DNA from: Acanthamoeba castellanii str. Neff
Taxonomy: Eukaryota > Discosea > Longamoebia > Acanthamoebidae
Assembly: GCF_000313135.1 (NCBI RefSeq)
Contig: NW_004457702.1
Location: forward strand, 419,363 to 483,362
Length of the DNA stretch: 64,000 nt
Direction of reading: 5' to 3'
The translations under genes and the position numbers were made by a program. Of the stretch, positions 10,980 to 22,100 are shown piece after piece. The notes beneath the pieces are model-generated. The model had not been told where the DNA came from, made no database searches, and saw only the letters and a program-made list of their open reading frames with translations. Numbering within the stretch: position 1 is the stretch's first letter; the number at the start of each line of letters is the position of its first letter.

Positions 10980-13900
10980 ATGTCCACTGCCTCAGCCGCT
11001 GCGCCCAACCCGACCGTGGTCGTACCGTCAGCCTGCATTATGCCACCCTCGTCTTCTTCATCAACGTCGACGTCTACCAAGCTGCTGGCCACATCAGCCT
11101 CGCCTGCGTCGTTGTCGTCGTCATCGTCGTCGAGCGTGTCCTACGCATCGGCAGTGCTGACGGTCGACGTGGTGCTCAACGAGCTCGGCGCACTCCGCAG
11201 CCCGCCTTCGAGCAGCAGCAGCAGCAGCAGCTGTGCCTCCCCGCGCTCGCCCACGTCGTACATGCTCGGCTTCGACTCGCCCACGCCCACGCCCTCACCC
11301 TCGTCGGCCTTGTCGTCGTCGTCTTCATCGTCGTCAGCCGACAGTGGTGCGGGGCAGATGGTGGCCTCGCCGCCTCCGCCCTCCGACGAGTCCGCCCCCG
11401 CCACGCCCTTTGCCGAGAGCGACCACCTGTCGGTCCCTACCTCGCCCGGCGGCACACCGCTGCACGCCTCGCTGCCCTTCAAGAAGGAGAAGCAGCCGCG
11501 CGTACCGCTCACCGCAATCGAAACCCTGGGCAGCATCATCATAGGCACGTGCACTCGACCCGCTTCACCCCGCCACACACCACTTCTCTCGTTCTTCCTG
11601 TCCGCGCGCATTTGCCTGATACGATGGTGCTATGTCCTGCTGGGGAGAGAGATGTTCTGAGCTGCCCCTGATGTTCGATGCATCTGAGATTCAAGTGTTT
11701 CGTGTTCATTTTTATCTGCTCAAATCGTGATGGTTGGCTTAGGCACCTCCCCGCCGCACGGTGCAACTAGGTCTTTGTTTTGGCCAGTGTGCGATTGATT
11801 GATTCACCCGCACCTGACGCGATTGGGGTGAGCTTAAGTGCGCGGAATCAGACTTACCTAAATTATGAAGAGCTGTGATTATTTTTAGGATTCTTTGAAT
11901 GCCTGGGCCTCTTTTTGCGTTTGCAAAACAACAAACTAACCAACTTCTGCGTTGCTCTGCAACACAACGCACCGCGCGTGCAGGTGGCGCGCCGGACCTA
12001 ACGAAGGTCCACCTGTTCTTGGAGCAGCTGGGCCAGAGCGGCAACAACTTTGACAAGTACCGCGACAAGACGAAGAAGAAGCCCGGTGGGTCCAAGCGCA
12101 AGAAGAGCAAGAGCGGGCGCCACTCCTCCAAGAAACACACGAGCCGCAGTGAACGCAAGTCCAAGAAGGCCCGCAAGAGCAGCAGCAGCAGCAGCACCAG
12201 CACCAAGCATAGCTCCTCCACCTCTTCGGCCGGTCAGGAGAGCACACAGCCCACGCCGTCATCGTCAGGGTCGTCGACCACCACAACATCGGCTTCGTCG
12301 GCGGTGTCGGCCGCACAGGCCCGTTCGGCCTCGACCCAGCGCCACGGCCACCCCAGCGGCGCCGGCGGCAAGAGCGAAGCCAAGACCACTTCATCGGCGT
12401 CGTCGCCTTGCCGAGGCTCGTCGGTGCCTTCGTCGGCGCCGTCGGCCCGCTCGGCACTCAATCGGCCCTGCCCCGGGCCTCCGTCAGAACCGGCCTCGAC
12501 GGCCGCATCACAAGCCGCGGTCAACCCCAGCCCCAAGTCCTCGCCGCGGCGCAGGCCCCAGCACCGCTCGCCCACCGCCAACCAGACACCCGGTACCAAC
12601 AGCTGACGTGTGATCGACCAATAAGGAGTGAATTGCTGACGGGTACATCGATGATTGGTATCTGACTGCAGCAAGCCGTGTGCCGGCGTTCACGTTCGAC
12701 CAGTCGATGCCATCGGCAGAGGACATGGTGGTCTCGCCGCGCGGCTCGCGAGAGTTCTGTGACTCGCGCCAATCTTCGCCTCCCCTGCGCGGCAGCCTAC
12801 TTCCTTCACCGGTATGCGTTGCGCGTCAACCTCGACATTCCACACATCGCAATCTCATTGCTCACATTCCATTATTGGGCTAGTTCGGGCGGGATACGCG
12901 GCGCATGGCCCAGCCTCCCTTTCCATTGCTGCCCTCTCCCATGCCGCACCAGCCGCAGTCCCACCACCTCCTCCAGCCGCAACCGCCACACATGCACCAC
13001 CAGCCTCCACCTCGGCTGCACCAGCAGCACCCGCCATACGGTCACCACCTCGGCCACGGCCACGGCCACAACCACCACCATCAGCACCACCAGCACCCGC
13101 AACTCCCACCACAGCAGCACCCGCAGCAGCAACACCTGCGATTCAACGCATTCCCCGCATTCCCTGGCCAGCAGCCGGGGCTGTCGCTGCCGTGGCCCTC
13201 GGTGCCGGCCCAGTCGCCGCAGCACCCCGCCTTCCACGTGCCCTCCACCCCGCCCACCTCGACACCCTCCGCCGGCGGAGCCGCCGACCAACCCCACCAC
13301 AACCACAACCACAACCACAACCACGCCCAGGCCCAGCACCAGCAACAGGGCCACCAGACGCAGCAACCGCCTCTGGGCTTTGACATCAGCTCGCTCTTCA
13401 CCCCGGTACGCTATCCACCACCCGGTGGTGGTGAAGGTTGCATGGCAACAATAAGAACTGACCAGTAAGCGATTTGTGTCGACACATGGTGTGTTTTAGG
13501 GAGGGAGCTACGACAGCAGTGAAACGTTGGATGACAGCTGCCTCTCGCTGCTCAGCGACAGCATGGTGACCGACAAGGCCGAGATAATGACCGAAGGTGC
13601 GCCTTTACGCCACTATATTTACAAAAATGATGTATATATATTTAAAGAGGGACTGATCCACTTCTGCACAGCGGCGGGAGGGCTTCCGTTCGGGTGGATG
13701 TCGCATCCGCACCAGCAGGAGGAGTTCCTGTTGGACGAAATGCTCGCTGGTGGCGGCGCCTGGGCTGCCGGCCTGCCACCACCCCACCCGCACTCACCCG
13801 ATCAGGGGTACACCTATCATTCCTTATCGCACACACCGCCGCACACACCGCCGCACACACACGCGCACACGGCGACTGACGCTTCGGACAGGAATCAGGC

Positions 13901-13991
13901 CCAAGACCAACAGGGCGCAGACACGAATGCGGGACCCAACGGCCAGATGCACCTGACGGACCTCAACTCCATCAGCTCGTGGTTCTCCTGA
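10980..13991 (+). CDS. Ser/His/Gln-rich protein of unknown function, possibly a transcriptional regulator
   Basis: Seven exons join in phase to 722 residues: 10980-11544, 11984-12592, 12672-12811, 12884-13405, 13500-13596, 13672-13807 and 13892-13991. The N-terminus is Ser-rich. A more ordered segment spans the first junction (PLTAIETLGSIII then APDLTKVHLFLEQLGQSGNN), followed by a Lys/Ser basic stretch that could be a nuclear signal. The middle is a His/Gln/Pro-rich tract (about 12905-13370). Short conserved-looking modules end it (PLGFDISSLFTP, LDDSCLSLLSDSMVTDKAEIM, EEFLLDEMLAGG, LTDLNSISSWFS). Intron 1 needs a GC donor (AG|GCACGT) to keep the frame; the rest are GT-AG. The acidic-hydrophobic modules resemble activation or docking motifs. 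No known domain is recognised, so function is open. Confidence 0.7.
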
Positions 13992-14102
13992 ATGAGACTG
14001 TCCCATCGTCAACGCATTACCAGCCAACAACCAATCAACGTCCATCAAGACAAAACAACATGTTGTACATACACAAAAAATCAAACCGATATATGTAAAT
14101 AG

Positions 14103-14183
14103 AACTTCGTGCCCTCGTACAAGGCCAACCAAAACAACATTCCCGAGGCCTGGGCCGATGCCTACCGCAAGACAGACATGTAG
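14103..14183 (+). pseudogene. Orphan terminal-exon-like fragment
   Basis: A 26-codon frame follows an AG at 14101-14102 and ends in TAG. It reads NFVPSYKANQNNIPEAWADA then YRKTDM, with protein-like composition unlike its AT-rich surroundings. The codon before it is a stop, so it can only be coding as a spliced exon. It may be the last exon of a lost gene or an alternative terminal exon of the gene ending at 13991. No upstream partner exon is recognised. Confidence 0.35.
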
Positions 14184-14226
14184 TTAAAAAAACAAAACAC
14201 AACACAACAAAACATCTATGTTGGGC

Positions 14227-14836
14227 TTAGAAGACGAAGAGGCCTGCCGGCTGCGCCCTGTTCCTGAAGTAGACCGCGTTCTCCACCTCGCCCGACTTGG
14301 CCGAAACCGTGACCAGAGCCACGGGCGGACCACCGCCACTGCCGACCACTGCACAACAAAATAACATAAAATTAACAAATTGATAGATAAACAAATAAAC
14401 AAATGAATATAAATATAAATATAAATATAAATATAAATGGTGAAGCAAAGCGTACGGGAGTAGAACTGGGCCGACTCGGAGTCGAAGGCGCTGAGCGAGC
14501 CCACCACGAACTCCAGGGACGTGCTGTTCCACTTGCTGAAGGTTGCAGTCCGCTTTTTCTAGTCTGCGACTCTGCAGAGTGTCGGGGCGTGTTGGTGTTG
14601 CGGCGAGTTGTGCTTAACGCCCTCTTTGTGTGAAGTGTGCTGTGGTTGGCTGGGGAGAACAGAATTTTCTATGGCGAATTTGCCTCAGTTCTGGGCACCT
14701 GGGTTTATGCAACTGCTTGTAAAGCTGTACAACACAGGTGTAACTTGATTCTTGCTGGCCATCTCATGGACCCCAGTCCGGAGCTGTTTTACCTCACCAC
14801 ATAGCTGACCGCCATCCTGGCCGTGATTTTATTCTC
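14227..14836 (-). pseudogene. 5'-truncated gene relic (three C-terminal exons) abutting tRNA-Gln
   Basis: On the minus strand three exon-like pieces join. The first (about 14836-14794) reads ENKITARMAVSYVV and ends at a GTAAAA donor. The second (about 14536-14457) reads KWNSTSLEFVVGSLSAFDSE and SAQFYS. The third (about 14349-14227) reads VALVTVSAKSGEVENAVYF, RNRAQPAGLFVF and stop. The composition is protein-like and splice signals are present. The coding text stops precisely where the oppositely oriented tRNA-Gln begins, and no further upstream exon is visible before the ankyrin gene. This looks like the tail of a gene whose front was lost. The family is not recognised. Confidence 0.45.
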
Positions 14837-14908
14837 CGCCTCATGGTGTAGTTGGCAGCATATAGGTTTCTGGTACCTGGGACCCCAGTTCAAATCTGGG
14901 TGGGGCGA
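14837..14908 (+). tRNA. tRNA-Gln (anticodon CTG)
   Basis: Folds as a standard cloverleaf without intron. The 7-bp acceptor stem is CGCCTCA/TGGGGCG. An A-box-like TGGTGTAGTTGG is present. The anticodon stem is TAGGT/ACCTG with loop TTCTGGT, and the T arm is CCCAG-TTCAAAT-CTGGG. Anticodon CTG reads CAG. A T run lies downstream (14915-14930) as a Pol III terminator. Confidence 0.85.
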
Positions 14909-14967
14909 TATCATTTTTGATTTTTTGTTCATTCTTTTAGCTCAACCCACATATCTCGAACACGACC

Positions 14968-15672
14968 ATGGAAAGGGAGGAGCCAGTGCTTCCCTCTGCC
15001 GCCGCCACCAGTGAGGAGGACTCTGGGCTGGTGGTGTCCCCTCCCGCGGCAACGCGGTGGCCCACGTTCCAGTGCGACGACGACCTGGTGGTCGCCCCCG
15101 ACGAGGCCGCCGCCTACCGCGACTTCCTCCGGCCCAGCGGCACCGCCAAGAAGATGCTCATCCAGGCCGTCAAGGACGGCGAGCTCGAAGTGGTCCGCAA
15201 GCTCTTCCGCTACTGCGGGGGCCAACAATCGTCGTCGTCGTCGTCATCTTCATCATCGACGCCCGACGTGCAGGTGGACCTGACCGACGGCTACGGCAAT
15301 TCACTGCTCCACTATGCGGCCTACTACGGCCACGCCCAGCTCGTCGTGTTCCTGGCCCGCGGCGGCGCGACTGTCGACTCCCGCAACAATGTCGGCAACA
15401 CGCCGCTCCAGCTGGCCTGCGAGGCGGGGCGCGTTGCGTGCGCCGAGCTGCTGGTGAGCCAGTGCGGGGCCGACGTGCGCGCTGCCAACATGACCGGCTG
15501 GACGCCGCTGCACACGGCGGCCCACGCCGGGTCGGCCGACTGCGCGCGACTGCTGGTGGAGGCCGGCGGGGCCGACCTTACCCAGGCCCGCACCCGCGGC
15601 GGCTCCACCCCGGCCGACTGCGCCAAGGACCACCCCGACGTCCTGGCCTGGCTCGCGAGCTTGGAAGCATAA
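14968..15672 (+). CDS. Ankyrin-repeat protein
   Basis: Single-exon, 234-residue protein. After a short acidic N-terminus the chain is ankyrin repeats: a divergent first unit (MLIQAVKDGELEVVRKLFRY), then GNSLLHYAAYYGHAQLVVFL, GNTPLQLACEAGRVACAELL, GWTPLHTAAHAGSADCARLL and a capping GGSTPADCAKDHPDVLAWL. The TPLH-type turns and helix pairs are clear. A Ser-rich insert (about residues 88-98, poly-Ser codons near 15230-15262) lies between repeats one and two. Ankyrin stacks mediate protein binding, and the partner cannot be told. ATG at 14968 is the first in frame. The gene ends about 100 bp from the convergent SMG7-like gene. Confidence 0.9.
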   Translation: MEREEPVLPSAAATSEEDSGLVVSPPAATRWPTFQCDDDLVVAPDEAAAYRDFLRPSGTAKKMLIQAVKDGELEVVRKLFRYCGGQQSSSSSSSSSSTPDVQVDLTDGYGNSLLHYAAYYGHAQLVVFLARGGATVDSRNNVGNTPLQLACEAGRVACAELLVSQCGADVRAANMTGWTPLHTAAHAGSADCARLLVEAGGADLTQARTRGGSTPADCAKDHPDVLAWLASLEA

Positions 15673-15770
15673 GAACATTTATTTGCAACATTTCTACATA
15701 TCTACATATCTACATATTGATATGTAGATAAATTAATATGTAGCCGTTTCAATGGAAGTGTGTTGTCCGT

Positions 15771-18230
15771 TCAAACGCGGCTGAGGAACGGATTGGTGGA
15801 GGCGGGGAGGGGCGGTGGCGGCGGCGGGGGCTGGGGCTGTGGTGGCCGTGGGCCGAACCGGCTGTCGGTTGGGAATCCGTGGGTGTCCGCGAGCAGGGCG
15901 GCCCGCCAGCCGTGCCCGAAGGCCGGGCTGGTTGTGAACGGGTGGCGCAGGATCAGAGTCTGCCGGCAGGACCGCGACGCTGGCGACGGTGGCACTCTGC
16001 GGCCACACCAAGCAAAGAGTGGGGGAGAAAGTCAGCCAAGTAACACACACATTCACGAGATTCCGTGGTGATGAACGACGTACGGGTGCTCTTCGCTCTT
16101 GGCCTTCTTCTGCTTCTTCGTCGTTGTCGTCGTCTTGGCGGTGGTCGTGGTGGGAAGCAGCTCCTGCTCCAGCTCCAGCTCCAGCTTCTCTTCAACATGA
16201 TCGGCGATCGGTTTCCGCTTCACCCCAGCCTCCGCAGGTCGGCCCTCTCGCTGCTCCTGCTGCTCAACTGCCATTGGCTTTACGGGCGCTGGCGCTGGTG
16301 CGGGGTCTCTGGCTGCGGGCTCGGGTCGTGGTGGCTCTGCGGCCCGCGGAGCCGGCGGGGCAGTGGGACTGCGGTGGCTGCTCTCTCGGCCCTGCGCGGC
16401 AGTTGGCGCCGGCGGCGCTTGGCCCGCGGCGCTGTCGTCTACGCGCGGGGGCTGGGGCTGCTGGACGGCGGGCTCGTCGGCGAGGCCAGACCCCAGGGGT
16501 GGCTCCGGGGGGCTCCTCCTGGTGCTCGGTCAGGTGCGGCCGCAGCGACTGGTGCAGCCGCAGGGCGGCCAGGGCCACCTGCATCGACGTGTGTTGCTCT
16601 GCTAAACCCCGAGCGCCACCTTAAGTGTGCGTGTGCGTGTGTATGTGCGTGTGCGTGTGCGGTGGAGCGTGTGCGTCGCGCACGTACCGGTCTGCTCCAT
16701 GCCGAGCGCGAAGGCGCTGCGCAGCTCCTCGTCCTCCCAATGGCCCGGCCACGCCCGTTTGCCGGCCGAGGCCGAGTTGTTGCGAGCCTTGGCCAGGCGC
16801 AGCAGGGAGTCGCATAGGCGGTCGCGCGCAGAGAGTCGCGCGGCGAGGAGCGAAGGCGGGTGGAGGTGCGCGGCGGCCCAGCCGAGGAAGTGCCCGACGG
16901 CCGGCAGCAGCTCGAAGCTTCCTCGGGTGTCGGGCGTGACCGCGGCCGCAGCGGCGAGCAGAGTCTCGGCCAAGTGCAGCATCAGCTCCAGCGCCTGCTC
17001 GAATGCCTCCGCGTTGTCGGTTTGCCTGCCGAGCAGATCGCCCACCTGCGGCAATACCCAACCTTTGTCAATAACCGCACACACGTGCACCACCGCACAC
17101 GCACACGCACACGCACACACGTGCATCGCACTCGCACACATACCGAGAATGTGCTGATGGTCATCATGCAGTAGAGGACGCGGTCGGTGAGCGGCGCGGT
17201 GCCCAGCTCGACCGTTGCCGCCTGCCGCAGGTAGGCCTCCCACAGCTCATCGAACCGCTCCGGAGCGCTGGGTCGCGGCAAAGTTCAGCTCAGTTCAGTT
17301 CAATCAGATCAGCGGCGCACGCGGCCCGCCACACGCCACACGCCACACGCCACACGCACAGGGCATGCTAGTACACGCTAGGGCAGCCGATCGAGGCCTG
17401 CAGGAGGAGGAACTTGGGGAGGAGGGCGCTGGCCGGGAGGGTGGGCGGCGTCGGGTCGATGGGCGACTGACGGATCTTCTGGTAGAGCACCGCCAGGTTG
17501 TCCCGCGCGGTGGGGAACGGCAGCGGCGTGTTGATGGCCCGCGCGTATCGATAGGCCGCCTCGAGATCATCGCCGTTGTGCGTAGCCACCACCGCCAACT
17601 GGTCCACGAAGCACGATAAGCCTTCATTGTGTGCACTTGGCCGTGTGTGCGTGTGTGCGTGTCGTGTGTGTCGTGTGTGTCGTGTGTGTCGTGTGTGCGT
17701 GTGTGCGTGCGTGTGCGCGTGTGCGTGTGTACTTGGTTGTGCGCGTTGCCGTTATCGGCCCAGATGCGCACGGCTCGCTTGTAGTGGTTGACAGCTTCGG
17801 TGGCCCAGCCAGGCGAGTTGGCCGCGTCTTTGCGGTACCTGGCTGCATCGTTGAGGAGCCGAGACTCAGTGCATCGCTTGGGATGGACGGATAATAATAT
17901 ATAAATAAAGTGAATTAAAATAATACATTAATATGTAAATAAAAGATAAGCAGAAAGAAAGGTAAGGGGCCGAACCCAGGTCGCCCAGTATGACGAGACA
18001 GCGGTGGCACGCCAGATAGGCCGGATGCGAGCTGGTCTGTAACACCCCATCGCCTGGCACAGCGCCATCGCGCGCGTAGGTGAGGCTCCCATCCAGCACC
18101 ACAGCATATCTGTCGCTCACCTCCTGGATATTCAACCAATCAATCAGTCAATCACACACACGGCACACACGGCACACTCACACACACACACTCACACACA
18201 CACACACATGACACACACGTCACACACACG

Positions 18231-18270
<40 letters not shown>

Positions 18271-18884
18271 CAAGCCTTGTGGACCCTCGGGCGCGGCGGG
18301 GGAAGATGGTTGACCTGCAGGAGAGCGGCGTAGAAGCGGGAGGATTCGGCGAGGAAGGAACCGAGCGACTCGCTCGCCGCCTTGGCCTCCGCCGGGCTGG
18401 CTCCTGACGTTGTTTGAAGCTGCGGCATGTGCGTGTGCGGTGGTGCGTGTGCGTGCGTGAGTGTGCGTGAGTGTGCGTGTGCGTGTGCGTGTGCGTGTGC
18501 GTGTGCGTGTGCGTGTGCGTCGGTAAAGAAAAAGAGAGAAAGAACGAGTAGAGCGCGACCGACCTTGCGCAGACGGCGACGGTACTGTTCGATGAGGCGG
18601 TAGTGGCCCAGCTTCCATGTGGTCTGGTCCACGTCCTTCTCCACGCCAAAGGCCACGTCCGTCAGCAGCAGCTGGCGGCACGCCTCCCGCAACCTGCACC
18701 GCCACCAATGAGTCCTTCCTACGCGGCTCTGCTGCAGCCCAGCGAACACTGCGCAGAGCGGCGGGTGCACGTACCGGTGGCGAGCGGCGTCGAGGGCAGG
18801 GCTGGGCGGCAGCAGGGCGGCCCCGCTACTCCGCAACAGCGACCGCAGGTGGGCTTCGGCCTCCCACGCCTCCCTGCTCGACAT
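15771..18884 (-). CDS. SMG5/6/7-EST1 family protein (SMG7-like, nonsense-mediated decay or telomerase associated)
   Basis: TPR-type EST1 family protein. Exons in order give an N-terminal helix block (SREAWEAEAHLRSLLRSSG), then WKLGHYRLIEQYRRRLRK, SLGSFLAESSRFYAALLQVN, the EST1 signature HPAYLACHRCLVILGDLG near 18000, AVNHYKRAVRIWADNGNAHNQ, LAVVATHNGDDLEAAYRYARAI and LPFPTARDNLAVLYQ. A helical C-terminal domain follows, with WEDEELRSAFALG near 16715 matching the ED-EL-F motif of SMG proteins. The tail is Pro/Gln/Ala rich with a Lys-rich acidic segment and ends at TGA 15771-15773. The start is ATG 18882-18884. No PIN nuclease domain follows, which argues for SMG7 or EST1 rather than SMG6. Several introns are simple repeats (18151-18270, 18427-18520, 17640-17735). 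Confidence 0.8.
18151..18270. repeat. (CA)n-rich intronic repeat
   Basis: CA-rich array with CACACGG and ACACTC variants inside an SMG7-like intron, directly next to the exon ending LPPPRPRVHKA. Confidence 0.9.
18427..18520. repeat. (GTGTGC)n intronic repeat
   Basis: Hexanucleotide GTGTGC array, degenerate on the left and regular on the right, within the next SMG7-like intron. Confidence 0.9.
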
Positions 18885-19121
18885 GCCGCCGGGGGGGGGG
18901 GTTAGAAACTGGATGCACCCAAGGGGCAGGCAGGCAGCAGCACAAGATGTGGTTTGCAGGGGGGCAGGTACGCGAAGCAGGCGGCCACCACGTCGACCCC
19001 CTCCTCCATCTGTGTCGAACAAAAAGTAAATATAAATCAAAGGCTTTTTTTTTGATTTTTTTTGAATTGTTTGCATTTTTTGTGTTCTTGTGGTTCGTCG
19101 GTGGAAAAAAGTGGGTCTTGA

Positions 19122-22100
19122 TCACCACTTGTGGTTGAACTTGATCTTGAGGAGGTACTTGATGTGCACCTGGGCCACGTCGTACACGATCTATCGATGG
19201 AACCGCGACGCACAAGTGGGGTCAGTGGTGGTGGGGTGGGATCACGAGAAAGTGAAGAGGGCAAAGGCGTATGGGTACGAATTCGTTGTGGGAGCACGAC
19301 GACCGGATGCCCGTGTGTTTGGGCGCACCCCGCGGGATCTTCACTCCATTCCTGGGTTGTTGGCGCGTTTGGACAATGTGAAGAATGTGAGTGAACGCCA
19401 AATCTTTTGGTTGAGTTTGGAGTGTAGAGCTGGTGTGTCGTGTGTGTGAGAGAGAGAGAGAACCAGAAGATGTCCTGATTGGGGTCGGGCGCGGTGGCGC
19501 CGAGGGCCTTGGTCGAATCGGTGCCCGGCTGGGGCTTCTCCATGTACTTGTCGTCGAGCAGCTCGCACATACGGCCCAGCGCGACCTCGTTCAGCAGCAT
19601 GATACCCTGAGAGTGGGCGCACACGCACGCATGACACGCAACAATCACAGACATGTGAGTCACCGCAGTGGCCGGATCGGTGCCGTGGACAGCCTCAGGC
19701 CGTACCGTGGGGGCCTCCTTGGACGTGCGACAGTACGAGGCCGACTTGGAGACACAGTCGGCAAAGTAAACTGTCACATAACAAAATAAATTAGTAAAAT
19801 GAATTTAAACAACAAAAAATGAGAAAGTGTGGGGAACCGTACTTCCTTTGCCGAAGCGATAACCGGACTTGGGGGCCTCGGGCGGCGCGATACGGAGACC
19901 CTGCGAAAGGATACCACCGAAGTTCGAAAGCCGAGAACCCTGCACACACGCACTTGTGCGTTAGCCATCGATCGTGTGCGCACGCACCACCGCACACGCA
20001 CACACTCACACACGCACACGCAGTGTGATTGGAAAAGGTCGTGAATTCACGTACGTGCCACAGGAGCTGGCGGTTGGTATTGTCCTTCCACGGCGCGAAG
20101 AGCTCGTCGGCGCCCACCCTCTTCACCGCGAAAATGTCCTCCACCTCGAGCGTGAAATCGCGGAAGTACTTGGTGTCGTGGCCCTTCTCGCAATACTCCT
20201 TGAGCGTCTGTTGTGTGGTATGTGTGTTGTGTGTGGGTCATGTCATGTCATGTCAGTAGCCAGGAATTGGCAGCTAAAGAGAAGGAAATGAAAATAACCT
20301 TGTACTCATCGGAGCTCTTGTCGAGCGGCGACATGGCGGTGTTGAGCTTCTTGTAGCAGTCATCCAGCGCGGAGCCGGACGCGCTGTCGCCCTGCAGCAG
20401 CGAGGTGGCGATCTCGATGTCCTGCAGCGCCTCCAGCATGTCGACCTTCTTCTTGAGCGTCTCCAGGTTGTCTACACGCACAGAGGGCGAGAATTAAGCC
20501 AAGAATTCGAGCCCCGCGTGGCACCGTCGCATGCCACGCATTCCAAGACGGGAAAGTAGTAACATACCGATGGGCTGTGGCCTCTCCTCGCCAAAGTCCT
20601 GCGGGATGATGGTGAAGAACTTGTTGGTGAGGTCGAGCAGCCGGGCCTCCTGGTTCTTCTCGCCGCTGTCCAGCACGGCCTGGATCTCGTTGAGCACCTC
20701 GAAGCCGTTCTGGATGTTGCGCTTCGTCAACTTGCCTTAAGGTGGCGACGTGACGTGTGCGGTGCGGTGCGGTGGGTGGTGTGAGACCTAATGTCGCAAA
20801 AAATTGTGTGGAATGAATGAGCGGCATACCGAGGGGCATCTTCTTGACGTCGATCTCGAGCTCGATGAGGGTGTTCTTCATCATCTCAATGTCGAACATG
20901 ATCGAGATCAATTGCTGCACGCGAGGGTCGAGCGTGGAACCTGCTCACACGGCACGGTCAGGAATGAGGAGTAAACTGAATGAGGCACCTGCAGCCCGGA
21001 CAGACTGCAGCGCGCGCCGTAGTGGTGGGTCGTACCGGTGGACTTGGAGACGTCGATGAGCTCAACGTCCTTCTGCTCGGTGCCGTAGTCCAAATCGATG
21101 GGGTAGAACTTGCCCGGTTTCTGCTCAATGAAGCCTAACGTAAGCGGTTGCGGGTGCTGAGTGGTTGCGCGCGCGTGCGCGTGCGCGTACCTTTTCAAAC
21201 GCGTGACGCTCGTCCCAGTTGTTGCCCGACTTTTCGTAGTACAATTCCTTGAATTTTTCAATGGCGTCGGAGCGGTCCTCGTAGTCGTGGCAGGTGTTGG
21301 AGCCCGACGTGCCAACTGACCCCAAGAGCATTCAAGTCAGCGTCGCTCGCCATCACAAACCGCCCAAAAGAAAGAAGAAAAGAAAGAAAGCGAAAAAGAA
21401 GACGAAGAGGAAGGCGGTACCTCGGCCCCACCTGCGGTAGACGTACCACTGGGGCAGGCGGTCGTGCTCCAACAGCTGAAGGCAGTAGAAACCGTTGCGG
21501 CCACGAGGACCCGCGCTGATGTCCGACTGAAATAACATCGTTGGTCAACCAACACGACACACACGACACGCACACGACACACACCGCACACGAGTGGGGT
21601 AAAGGTCAGAACGTACGTAGTTGAGCATGGCGTTGTAGATGGTGTCGCCCTGCTCCAGTACGTGCACAAACTCGGCCTTGTCGCAGAAGGCGTCGATAGC
21701 GGCCCGACCCTTGCGCACCACCTTCATCCGCCCGGACTCCTTGAACTGCTCCTCCTTCGACTCTGCGTAGCGTTGACACCACCACCCGCCACCACCACAC
21801 CACCACCCGCCACCGTGAGCCAACAATGTTGGTGTGCCACGGGCGGGGAGCTCAAAAAAGAGTACTCTCGGCCTTGGTGTCGGTCGTGGTGGCGGTCGCG
21901 CTCGTGGCGGCGGTGTCCTTGGTCTCCTCCTTCTTCTCCTCGCCTCGCTCGATCTCGCTAAGCGGCTGACGGTAGAGGCTCTGGTCCTCCATCTTCTTCG
22001 CCGTGAGGGAGTCGTGCAGGAAGTCCTGACCATTCAAATTGTTGTAAAAAAATAAAAATGAGTATTTGCACGGACGTGACGTCAGCATGACGTAGAGCAG

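Noticed and set aside
12814..13383. Ala/Pro-rich alternative frame over the His/Gln exon
   Set aside because: It cannot be spliced in phase with exons 3 and 5. The His/Gln frame can.
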